A DNA stretch of 64,000 nt. Origin: Pseudomonas sp. RIT-562. Lineage in GTDB: Bacteria > Pseudomonadota > Gammaproteobacteria > Pseudomonadales > Pseudomonadaceae. The notes beneath the pieces were generated by a model, which was not told where the DNA came from, did not search any database, and saw only the letters and a program-made list of their open reading frames with translations. Numbering within the stretch: position 1 is the first letter of the stretch; the number at the start of each line of letters is the position of its first letter. Shown here one piece after another: positions 17,698-26,700 of the stretch. The stretch spans positions 1 to 64,000 of the forward strand of contig NZ_JAPJIV010000017.1 in assembly GCF_026241895.1 (NCBI RefSeq), given 5' to 3'. The position numbers and the translations under genes are program-made.

Positions 17698-18565
17698 GCG
17701 TTGCTTCGGGCGCTTCTTCAGGAATGTTGTGACCAACTCCCGGCAGAATCCACCGCTCATAATCACCGGTGAAATGCTCGCGATCCTCGTCGTTTGACGT
17801 AGCAGGGCCGACTCCATCGTCGGCTCCGCATAGCGAGATCGTGGGTACGCTGATCGGCGGCTGGCGGGTGAGCGCCTGCTCCATCCACTCCAGCGCCGGG
17901 TCGCCGGCGGCATACATGAATCGGTGTCGGTAGGAGTGAATCACCACCTCGACGAAGTCCGGATTATCAAAGGCCGGTGCACTCAGCGGATACAGCGCCG
18001 GCCCCTTGGCCCAGGTCGGTGACCACAGACGCCATAGCAGCTCGCACAGCGCTCGCCGGTTCCGGGTCAGGCCTTCGACCCCGCGGGGGGTATGAAAGTA
18101 ATACTGATACCAGAGGCGGTGTTCGGTTTGCGGGTCCAGTGGCTGCACCGAGTTGGGGATGTCCTGGAGGTTGTACCCGTCGCCAGTCACGAGGCAACGA
18201 ACCCGCTCGGGCCACAGCGCCGCCACGATGCAGGCCGCTCTTCCTCCCCAGTCATAGCCGCAAAGCGCCGCCTGCTCAATGTCGAGCGAGTCCATCAAGT
18301 CCAGCAAGTCCTGGGCGAGTGCTGCCTGCTGACCGGAACGCGGGGTATCAGGACTGATAAAACGGGTCGGACCGTATCCGCGCAGGTAGGGCACGATAAC
18401 CCGATAGCCTTGTGCAGCCAGGACTGGGGCTATCTCGTCAAAAGCACGCGGAGAGTAGGGGAAGCCATGCAGCAGAATGACCGGTCCGCCACTGGCAGGG
18501 CCGTGTTCTTCATAGGCGAGCGTGAGCATTGATGTTCGGGTGAACTGGATGGGATGGCCAGTCAT
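17666..18565 (-). CDS. Alpha/beta hydrolase (epoxide hydrolase/dehalogenase-like)
   Basis: This is a 299-residue alpha/beta hydrolase. It has the oxyanion motif HGFPYSPRAFDE and a nucleophile elbow CGYDWGG with aspartate in place of serine, which points to the epoxide hydrolase or haloacetate dehalogenase branch. The terminal histidine is in GVGHNIPEEAPEA. GGAGG stands ahead of the ATG. The substrate cannot be told from the sequence. The 3' end overlaps the convergent regulator gene by 32 bases. Confidence 0.82.
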   Translation of the reverse strand: MTGHPIQFTRTSMLTLAYEEHGPASGGPVILLHGFPYSPRAFDEIAPVLAAQGYRVIVPYLRGYGPTRFISPDTPRSGQQAALAQDLLDLMDSLDIEQAALCGYDWGGRAACIVAALWPERVRCLVTGDGYNLQDIPNSVQPLDPQTEHRLWYQYYFHTPRGVEGLTRNRRALCELLWRLWSPTWAKGPALYPLSAPAFDNPDFVEVVIHSYRHRFMYAAGDPALEWMEQALTRQPPISVPTISLCGADDGVGPATSNDEDREHFTGDYERWILPGVGHNIPEEAPEATLRAILDLLQR

Positions 18566-18642
18566 GCAGCACCTCCATGATTTTTGGATAACTCCGCAGC
18601 TCCTGCACGGGATTGCGTGAACCCGGAAGATTCACGCGGTCA

Positions 18643-20469
18643 TCATGGCTGCCAATAGTTCTTCTCGCCACTCAACTTGCGGTCGAGAAAACTTGCCGCG
18701 CTGATCAGCGCCAGGTGGGTGAGGGCCTGTGGCGTATTGCCGAGATGGCGCCCTCGGCTGTCGAACTCTTCGGCGTACAACCCCAGCGGGTTGGCGTACC
18801 TCAGCAGTTGCTCGAATTCCAGATGCGCCTTCTCGACCTGGCCTGCCCGGGCCAGGCACTCGACATACCAGAACGAGCAGGCCGCGAACGCGCCTTCGGT
18901 GCCTTCCAGGCCATCAATTCCGGCGTCCTCGTTGCGATAGCGGTAAACCATGCCGTCACGCACCAGGGTTTTCTCGATCGCTCGCAAGGTTGATAACCAA
19001 CGTGGATCCTTGGCGCTGACGAAACGCACCAGCGGCATCAGCAGCATCGAGCCATCCAGGGCCGTACCGCCGATGTGCTGGACAAAATGCCCGCGCTCTT
19101 CATTCCAGAAGTTGTCCCAGATGTCTGCGTAGATCGCCTGTCGTGTCTCATCCCAGCGTGCAAAAGGGGCGGGCAGGGAGCGTTTGGAAGCCAAGCGAAT
19201 CGCCCGGTCCAGCGCGACCCAGCACATCAGTCGCGAGTGCAGGAAGTGATGCTGTTCACCGCGCATTTCCCAAATGCCGACGTCCTTGTGCTGCCAGTTT
19301 TCACAGACCTGATCGACCACTTCGACCGCGTGCTTCCAGCCCTCGTGGGAGATCGCATCGCCGTATTTATTCACCAGGTACACGGCGTCCATTAGCTCGC
19401 CGAAGATATCCAACTGGACCTGCTCGTAGGCCTGATTGCCGATCCGCACCGGCTTCGCGCCACCGTGACCGGCCAGGTGCGGGAGTTCGGATTCCGGCAG
19501 CTTCTGACGGCCGTCGATGGCGTAAAGAATGTTCAGCTTCATTGGCTGGCCACAACAGTCGCTGACCCGTCCGCGCAACCAGCCCATGTAAGCGTTGGCT
19601 TCTTCGACAAAACCCAGGCGCATGAACGCGTAGACGGTAAATGACGCATCGCGGATCCAGGTATAGCGGTAGTCCCAATTGCGCTCGCCGCCGGGTGTTT
19701 CCGGCAGGCCGAAGGTCGCGGCCGCGAGGATCGCGCCATGTTTGCGCGAGGTCAGCAGTTTCAGCGCCAGGGCTGAACGATTGACCATCTCCCGCCAGCG
19801 ACCGCGGTAGTTGGACTGGCCGCTCCAGTCACGCCAGAATTTCAGGGTGCGCTCCATGCACATGTCCGCAGCGCCCGGCTTGAACCGCGGGTCGTCCACG
19901 CCACCGAGCAGGAACTGCGCGCTTTGGTCCTGTTCCAGGGTGAACCGGGCCACAGCTGCATCGGCCTCGATACTCAGCATCTGGTCTGATGCCAGGCGCA
20001 GGGCAGGCTGGCCGGGCGCCTCGAACAGTACGTCCTGCTCATCCATCTGCGCGCGGGTGCTGGCGCGGGCGTAGTCATGTCGCACAGCGCAACGCATATG
20101 AAAGCTCGCCTGACCGCTGACGACTCGAACCCGACGCATCAACACCGGCAGATCGTCCTCGCTGTCGCCGATCGGCAGCATGTCCGTGACTTCGACCACT
20201 GCGCGATCGCTCAACCAGCGGGTTTGCAAGACGTTGGTGTCTGGCAGGTAAATCTGTTCCCGGCGCGCATCCGGCAAGTCGGGCGATAGCTGGAAAATCC
20301 CGGCGTCGGGGGTGTCCAGCAGGGAGCAGAAGATCGACGGGCTGTCGAATTCCGGCCAGCAGAAAAAGTCCACGCTGCCGCGGTCATTGACCAGGGCCGC
20401 GCTGCGCATGTCGCCAATGATACCGTGGGCGTCGATCGCGCTTTGTCGTTCGGGATGATGATCAGCCAT
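18643..20469 (-). CDS. Glycoside hydrolase family 15 protein (glucoamylase/trehalase-like)
   Basis: This 608-residue protein has the bacterial GH15 layout: an N-terminal beta-sandwich (about 1-220, starting IGDMRSAALVNDRGSVDFFCWP) and an (alpha/alpha)6 catalytic barrel with RYTWIRDASFTVYAFMRLG, GIWEMRGEQHHF and the late TEGAFAACSFWYVECLARAG. The acid in WEMRGE likely belongs to the active site. No signal peptide, so it is intracellular. The start region overlaps the end of the upstream SDR gene by 8 bases, showing one operon. Proteins of this kind act on alpha-glucans or trehalose; the substrate here is open. Confidence 0.85.
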   Translation of the reverse strand: MADHHPERQSAIDAHGIIGDMRSAALVNDRGSVDFFCWPEFDSPSIFCSLLDTPDAGIFQLSPDLPDARREQIYLPDTNVLQTRWLSDRAVVEVTDMLPIGDSEDDLPVLMRRVRVVSGQASFHMRCAVRHDYARASTRAQMDEQDVLFEAPGQPALRLASDQMLSIEADAAVARFTLEQDQSAQFLLGGVDDPRFKPGAADMCMERTLKFWRDWSGQSNYRGRWREMVNRSALALKLLTSRKHGAILAAATFGLPETPGGERNWDYRYTWIRDASFTVYAFMRLGFVEEANAYMGWLRGRVSDCCGQPMKLNILYAIDGRQKLPESELPHLAGHGGAKPVRIGNQAYEQVQLDIFGELMDAVYLVNKYGDAISHEGWKHAVEVVDQVCENWQHKDVGIWEMRGEQHHFLHSRLMCWVALDRAIRLASKRSLPAPFARWDETRQAIYADIWDNFWNEERGHFVQHIGGTALDGSMLLMPLVRFVSAKDPRWLSTLRAIEKTLVRDGMVYRYRNEDAGIDGLEGTEGAFAACSFWYVECLARAGQVEKAHLEFEQLLRYANPLGLYAEEFDSRGRHLGNTPQALTHLALISAASFLDRKLSGEKNYWQP

Positions 20470-21262
20470 TGCCGCGAAACTCCGGATAGAGGCTCATGCC
20501 ACCGTCGATGAACAGGGTGGTGCCGACGATGTAGTCGGATGCATCGGAGGCGAGAAAGACCACTGCATTGGCAATGTCCTCGACCTCACCGATGCGGCCA
20601 TAGGGGATAAGTTTGAGCAGTTCCCGGGCGGCGTCGCCCTCGGTTGCAGTGCGATTGATCGCGGTGCGAATCGCTCCCGGGGCGATGCCGTTGATGCGGA
20701 TGCGCTGGTGGCTGACTTCCTGGGCGAGCGTCTGCATCAGCATATCGACCCCGCCTTTGGACGCGGCGTAGTTGACGTGGCCGGCCCAGGGAATGCGCTG
20801 GTGCACCGAGCTCATGTGAATGATTTTCCCGGCGGCCCGGGATACGCCTTCGCGAATGCCCTGCCGATTGAAAATTCGCAATGCGGCGCGGGCACACAGG
20901 AACTGCCCGGTGAGGTTCACACCGATCACCTGGTTCCAGTCGGCGAGGCTCATGTCCACGGCCGGCGAGTCTTTTTGCAACCCGGAGTTGGCCACCAGGA
21001 TGTCCAGCGAACCGAACGCTTCGAGGGTTTGTGCGAACAGGCGTTCGACTTCCTCCTCCTTGGCAACGTCCGCGCCGATGGCGATGGCGCGACCGCCTTC
21101 GGCGTTGATCTGCCGGGCGAGTTCTTCGGCGGGGGCGGCCTGGGAGTTGTAGTTGAGCACCACGGCAGCCCCGGCAGCGGCCAGGGCCTTGGCGGCGCCG
21201 GCACCGATGCCTGAGCTGGCGCCAGTGATGAGGGCGACCTGTTGGTCCAGGGATATCAGCAT
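20462..21262 (-). CDS. SDR oxidoreductase, glucose 1-dehydrogenase-like
   Basis: This 266-residue classical short-chain dehydrogenase carries the coenzyme motif TGASSGIG near the N-terminus, the NSG motif, and the catalytic YAASK preceded by a serine. The C-terminus IVGTTLFIDGGMSLYP is typical of glucose 1-dehydrogenases. It is the first gene of a two-gene operon with the GH15 enzyme; the pair could release and then oxidise glucose, which is an inference from gene order. Confidence 0.83.
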   Translation of the reverse strand: MLISLDQQVALITGASSGIGAGAAKALAAAGAAVVLNYNSQAAPAEELARQINAEGGRAIAIGADVAKEEEVERLFAQTLEAFGSLDILVANSGLQKDSPAVDMSLADWNQVIGVNLTGQFLCARAALRIFNRQGIREGVSRAAGKIIHMSSVHQRIPWAGHVNYAASKGGVDMLMQTLAQEVSHQRIRINGIAPGAIRTAINRTATEGDAARELLKLIPYGRIGEVEDIANAVVFLASDASDYIVGTTLFIDGGMSLYPEFRGNG

Positions 21263-21436
21263 AAGGGCTAGCGCCTTGAGTTGAGGGCCTTATCAGCTGA
21301 CTGGTTTCGAGGTTCAAGAGTTCAGAAGCAGATCAAAAGATCGCAGCCTGGGCCTTAACACTCAACCAACAATTCAGAGCTTTCCCCACATCCCGCCCTG
21401 TGGCAATTTGCAGACCCATCCAGAGGCAGGAAAATC

Positions 21437-22609
21437 ATGGCAAACCCCTACCGCGAACTGTTCAAGGCCCCAGGCAGCAGAGCCTTCGTGCTGGCCGGCA
21501 TGATCGCGCGCATGCCGATTTCCATGACCGGCATCGGTTTGATCACCATGCTCTCGCAGTTGCAGGGTGGCTACGCCCTGGCGGGTGCCGTGGCGGCGAC
21601 TTTTGCCCTCGCTACCGCTTTTTGCGCGCCGCAGGTTTCGCGCCTGGTGGACCGTTTTGGCCAGCGCCGCATCCTCCCGGTGTCGGCGCTGATCGGTGGT
21701 GGAGCGCTGCTGTTGGTGCTGCTCTGCACCCGCCTGCAGGCACCGCACTGGACGCTGTTCCTGTTCGCCGCGCTGGCCGGTTGCATGCCCAGCATGTCGG
21801 CGATGGTGCGGGCACGCTGGACCGAGGTGTATCGCGGCAAGCCCGAACTGCAAACCGCCTATGCCCTGGAATCGGTGCTCGATGAAGTCTGTTTTATTGT
21901 CGGGCCGCCGTTGTCCGTGGGGTTGTGCGTTGTGGTGTTCCCCGAAGCCGGGCCGCTGGCGGCCTTGCTGATGTTGGCGATCGGCGTGACTGCCTTTGTC
22001 CTGCAGCGGGATACCGAACCGGCGATTCATCCCCATGAGGCGCACCACCAGGGCTCGATCATTCGTTCCGGCGAGCTGCAGTTGCTGGTACTGCTGATGG
22101 TTGCCATGGGCACCATCGTTGGCGTGATTGACGTGGTCAGCGTGGCGTTTGCCCAGCATCAGGGCCAGCCGGCGGCGGCGAGCATTGTGCTGTCGGTGTA
22201 CGCCATCGGCTCCTGCATGGCCGGGCTCGCGTTCGGTGCCCTGCGTTCGAAAGTGCCACTGCCGCGCCTTTTCCTCTACGGCGGAGTAGCGACAGCGGTG
22301 ACCACGCTGCCGTTGTTACTGGCGACGAACATCTTCGGATTGTCGCTGGCGGTATTTGTCGCCGGGCTGTTCTTTGCACCGACGCTGATCGTCGCCATGG
22401 CGCTAGTGGAACAGATCGTACCCCCGGCCAAGCTGACCGAAGGCCTGACCTGGCTGGTGACCGGGTTGAGTATCGGCGTGGCCATTGGTGCGGCCAGTTC
22501 GGGGTGGCTGGTGGATGCGTTCGGCGCGCCCAGCGGGTTCTGGGTGGCGATTGCGGCGGGTGCCATAGTCCTCGGTTCGGCAGTCCAGAGCTTCCGCCAC
22601 TTGAAATGA
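21437..22609 (+). CDS. MFS transporter
   Basis: This is a 390-residue major facilitator with about 12 predicted membrane segments. The loop DRFGQRRILP after helix 2 is the MFS signature. AGGAAAA precedes the ATG. Substrate unknown; it resembles drug or sugar efflux carriers of pseudomonads. It lies upstream of the pyoverdine genes on the same strand but a REPIN separates them, so co-transcription is doubtful. Confidence 0.82.
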   Translation: MANPYRELFKAPGSRAFVLAGMIARMPISMTGIGLITMLSQLQGGYALAGAVAATFALATAFCAPQVSRLVDRFGQRRILPVSALIGGGALLLVLLCTRLQAPHWTLFLFAALAGCMPSMSAMVRARWTEVYRGKPELQTAYALESVLDEVCFIVGPPLSVGLCVVVFPEAGPLAALLMLAIGVTAFVLQRDTEPAIHPHEAHHQGSIIRSGELQLLVLLMVAMGTIVGVIDVVSVAFAQHQGQPAAASIVLSVYAIGSCMAGLAFGALRSKVPLPRLFLYGGVATAVTTLPLLLATNIFGLSLAVFVAGLFFAPTLIVAMALVEQIVPPAKLTEGLTWLVTGLSIGVAIGAASSGWLVDAFGAPSGFWVAIAAGAIVLGSAVQSFRHLK

Positions 22610-22615
22610 TGACTA

Positions 22616-22710
22616 AATGTGGGAGCGGGCTTGCTCGCGAATGCGGCGCGTCAGTCAACGTTGATGTTGTTTGACCCACCGCATTCGCGAGCAAGCCCGC
22701 TCCCACATTT
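22616..22710. repeat. REPIN between the MFS gene and the thioesterase
   Basis: Inverted REP cores (ATGTGGGAGCGGGCTTGCTC and its complement) form near-perfect arms around a spacer of about 35 bases. Confidence 0.85.
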
Positions 22711-22721
22711 GGATCTTCGAC

Positions 22722-22745
22722 TAATTCAAGACCAGCCTCATCCGT
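22722..22745 (+). promoter_or_regulatory. PvdS-box-like promoter of the thioesterase gene
   Basis: The sequence TAATT-N16-CGT differs by one base from the iron-starvation sigma factor box TAAAT-N16-CGT seen at three other places in this window. It is 33 bases upstream of the thioesterase start. Confidence 0.6.
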
Positions 22746-22778
22746 TCTCTTAACAGACAACTTCTTGAGGTAAGCCCG

Positions 22779-23513
22779 GTGACCCAGCTGACATTGCTGT
22801 GCCTGCCCTATTCAGGCGCGAGCGCCATGGTTTATAGCCGGTGGCGGCGCAAACTGCCGGAGTGGATCAAGCTGCAACCGGTGGAACTGCCGGGACGCGG
22901 CGCGCGGTTTGGCGAGCCGCTGCACACCGACATGCGGCGCCTGGCGCGGCAATTGGCTGAGGAACAACTCGTCACCCTGAAGGCGCCGTACGCCTTGTTC
23001 GGCCATAGCCTCGGTGCGCTGCTGGCCTGTGAAATGGCGCACGCCTTGCGTTCCCTGGGCAGCCCGGAGCCGGTCGCACTGTTCGCCTCGGGCACCGCCG
23101 CACCGACCATGCGCGCCGACTACGACCGCGGTTTCGCCGAGCCCAAATCCGATGCCGAGTTGATCGAGCAACTGCGCAACCTCAATGGCACCAGCGAGGA
23201 AGTCCTGGCCAACGAGGAGCTGATGAGCCTGACCCTGCCAGTGCTGCGCGCGGACTTCCTGCTGTGTGGCCGCTTCGAACCGATCGAGCGGGCGCCGCTC
23301 AGGTGTCCGGTGCATGTGCTCGGCGGCAAGGCCGATCGCGCCAGCACCGAGCAATTGATCGGCTGGAGCAAGGAAACCCACGGCAGTTTTTCCGTGGACA
23401 TGCTGGCCGGCGGTCACTTCTTTATCCATGAGCATGAGGCCAAGGTGCTACGGGTGATCAAGGACCAACTCGACGTGCACCATCGCCGACATGCCGTGGC
23501 CGCAAGCGCCTGA
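22779..23513 (+). CDS. pvdG: Type II thioesterase of the pyoverdine pathway (PvdG-like)
   Basis: This 244-residue alpha/beta hydrolase is a stand-alone editing thioesterase that clears misprimed carrier domains of the NRPS. The nucleophile Ser77 lies in GHSLG, and the histidine in GGHFF near the C-terminus completes the active site. The start is GTG at 22779 with TTGAGG ahead. In P. aeruginosa pvdG lies near pvdL; here the gene precedes the side-chain NRPS genes. The PvdS-like box ties it to iron starvation. Symbol by function and place. Confidence 0.82.
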   Translation: MTQLTLLCLPYSGASAMVYSRWRRKLPEWIKLQPVELPGRGARFGEPLHTDMRRLARQLAEEQLVTLKAPYALFGHSLGALLACEMAHALRSLGSPEPVALFASGTAAPTMRADYDRGFAEPKSDAELIEQLRNLNGTSEEVLANEELMSLTLPVLRADFLLCGRFEPIERAPLRCPVHVLGGKADRASTEQLIGWSKETHGSFSVDMLAGGHFFIHEHEAKVLRVIKDQLDVHHRRHAVAASA

Positions 23514-23558
23514 TCCCCCCCTAAAACATCCCCCAAAATTCCTGTGCAAATCCCCCCC

Positions 23559-23648
23559 TGTAGGAGTGAGCCTGCTCGCGATAGCGCTAGTTCAGTCGAC
23601 ACCCTTATCGATTGACCTACCGCTATCGCGAGCAGGCTCGCTCCTACA
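23559..23648. repeat. REPIN upstream of the first NRPS gene
   Basis: Arms GTAGGAGTGAGCCTGCTCGC and the facing GCGAGCAGGCTCGCTCCTAC are separated by a spacer of about 40 bases. Confidence 0.85.
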
Positions 23649-23669
23649 CTGATAGTTATTCTCACTCGC

Positions 23670-23692
23670 TAATTTTTCCGGTCTGCATTCGT
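23670..23692 (+). promoter_or_regulatory. Possible PvdS-type promoter of the first NRPS gene
   Basis: TAATT-N15-CGT is one base short in the spacer and one base off in the first box, compared with TAAAT-N16-CGT. It lies 55 bases before the ATG, where an iron-starvation promoter is expected. Confidence 0.4.
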
Positions 23693-23746
23693 TTTATAGG
23701 GACGACGTGCCTTTGTGCTTCCCGCCACTGATCCGGATACCAATAA

Positions 23747-26700
23747 ATGAACGCTGAAGACTCCTTGAAACTCGCTCGCCGGTTTATCGGGCTGCCTCTG
23801 GAAAAGCGCCAGATGTTCCTCGCGGCCTTGCACAAGGAAGGTGTTGATTTTGCCCGGTTCCCGATTCCAGCCAGCGTCGAAGCCGAAGATCGCCAGGCGC
23901 TGTCGTCCGCCCAGCAACGCATGTGGTTTCTTTGGCAGCTGGACCCGCAAAGCGGCGCCTACAACCTGCCCGGCGCGGTGCGGCTGACCGGGCGATTGCA
24001 CCTGCCGGCACTGGAGCAGGCCTTCGCCAGCCTGGTGGCGCGTCACGAAACCTTGCGCACGGTGTTCCAGCGCCAGGCCGACGACACCTTGTTGCAAGTG
24101 CCGGCCGGCGCGCCGTTGATCATCGACCAGGTGGATTTCAGCGAGCTACCCGCCACGGAGCGCGAAGTGGCAGTCGCTCAAGCGGCGGAGCAGCAGTCGG
24201 TGCTGCCGTTTGATCTGGCGGTCGGCCCGCTGTTGCGCGTCACCTTGCTCAAGCTCGCCGACCAGGAACACGTCCTGCTGCTGACCCTGCACCACATCGT
24301 TTCCGACGGCTGGTCGATGAACGTGCTGATCGACGAATTCATCCGCTGCTACGACGCTTTCGAAGCCGGCACACAGCCGCAGTTGTCGCCGTTGCCGATC
24401 CAGTACAGCGACTACGCGCTGTGGCAGCGCCGCTGGCTGGAAGCGGGCGAGCAGGCGCGCCAACTCGCCTACTGGCAGGCGCAATTGGGCAGCGAACATC
24501 CGGTGCTGGAACTGCCCACCGATCACGCGCGTCCGGCGCTGCCGAGCCATCGTGGCCGCCGTTACGAGTTCGCTGTCGACGCGCAACTGGCCGAGCAGCT
24601 GCGGGCCACGGCGCAGAAACACCACATCACCCTGTTCATGCTACTGCTTGGCGCCTTCAACGTGCTGCTGCATCGCTACACCGGACAGACTGACATCCGC
24701 GTCGGCGTGCCGATTGCCAACCGCAATCGCGGCGAAATCGAAGGCCTGATCGGCTTCTTCGTCAACACCCAGGTACTGCGCACTCAACTGGACGGCCAGA
24801 CTCGGGTCGACGACTTGCTGCGCGCCATCAAGGAAACCGCCCTTGGCGCCCAGGCCCATCAGGACCTGCCGTTCGAGCGCTTGGTCGAAGCCCTCAAGCT
24901 CGAACGCAGCCTCAGCCACACGCCGTTGTTCCAGGTGATGTACAACCACCAGCCGCAGGTCGCCGACATCTCCACGGTCAGCACCGCCTCCGGCCTGGCG
25001 CTGGGCGTGATCGAGTGGGAAGGGCGCACCACGCAGTTCGACCTGACCCTCGATACCTATGAAAAAGGTGGAAAGCTGCACGCCGCGCTGACCTACGCCA
25101 ACGACCTGTTCGACGCCCCGACCATCGCGCGCATGGCGCAACACTGGACGCGTTTACTGCACGGCATGGTCAGCGATTCGCACCAGCGGATCGGCGCTTT
25201 GCCGCTGCTGGAAAGCGCCGAATATCAACGCATCGTGCATGACTGGAATCGCGCGGATTCAAGCTTTGCCGCCGAGCGCTGCATCCACCAAGTGATCAGC
25301 CAGCGCGCCGCCGAACATCCCGATGCCCTGGCGGTGACTTTCAACACCACGCAGCTGACCTGCGCTGAACTGGACCGCGCCGCCAACCGCCTGGCCCACA
25401 AGCTGATCGAACTGGGCGTCGGCCCGGAAGTGCGTGTAGGCGTGGCCATGCAGCGTTCCGACAGCTTGCTGGTCGCGCTGCTCGCCGTGCTCAAGGCCGG
25501 TGCCGCCTACGTGCCGCTGGACCCGGATTACCCGCCCGAGCGCGTCGCCTACATGCTCGAAGACAGCCGCGCCTTGGTGCTGCTGACTGAGCAATCGGTC
25601 GCCGCGACGTTGACCGTGGCCACCGCAACGCAAGTGCTGCTGATGGACGAAGTGACGTGCGCCGATTACCCGACCAGCGCGCCGGTCACCTGCGTCACGC
25701 CGGATAACCTGGCCTACGTGATCTACACCTCCGGCTCCACCGGCAAACCCAAAGGCGTGGCCATCCCCCATCGCAACGTGCTGGCGCTGATCGACTGGTC
25801 GAAATCGGTCTATAGCCGCGAAGACATTCAAGGCGTGTTGGCCTCGACCTCGGTGTGCTTCGACCTGTCGGTGTGGGAGTTGTTTGTGACCCTGGCCAAC
25901 GGCGGCTCGCTGATCATCGCCCGCAATGCCCTGGAACTGCCGCAACTGCCGGCCCGGGATCGGGTGCGCCTGATCAACACCGTGCCGTCGGCAATCAATG
26001 CCTTGCAGCGCGACGGGCAGATCCCGCCGAGCGTGCGCATCATCAACCTCGCCGGCGAGCCGTTGAAGCAGAGCCTGGTGGAGGCGCTGTATCAGCAACC
26101 GACCGTCGAGCACGTCTATGACCTGTACGGCCCGTCGGAAGACACTACCTACTCGACCTGGACTCGCCGCGAGGCGGACGGTCGCGCGAACATCGGCCGA
26201 CCGCTCAAGCACACCGCCAGCTATGTGCTGGACGCCGAGCTGCAACCGGTGCCCCAAGGCGTGTCTGCCGAGCTGTATCTGTCCGGCGCGGGCATCACCC
26301 GCGGTTACCTGGCGCGTCCGGGCATGACCGCCGAAAAGTATGTGCCAAACCCGTTCGCCAGCAACGGCGAGCGCCTGTACCGCACCGGCGACCTGACCCG
26401 TTATCAGGCCGACGGCGTGTTGCAATACGTCGGGCGCATCGACCACCAGGTCAAGGTCCGAGGCTTTCGTATCGAGCTGGGTGAAATCGAAGCGCGGCTG
26501 TTGCAGCAGGAGGATGTGCGTGAGCTGGCGGTGCTGGCGCAGGAGGGTGCCAGCGGGCAACAACTGGTCGCTTACATCGTGCCAACCGATCCGGCATTGC
26601 TCAATGACAGCAACGCCCAGGCAACCCTGCGTGAATCCCTCAAAGCCGCACTGCGTCAGCATCTGCCGGACTACATGGTTCCGGCGTTCCTGCTGTTCCT

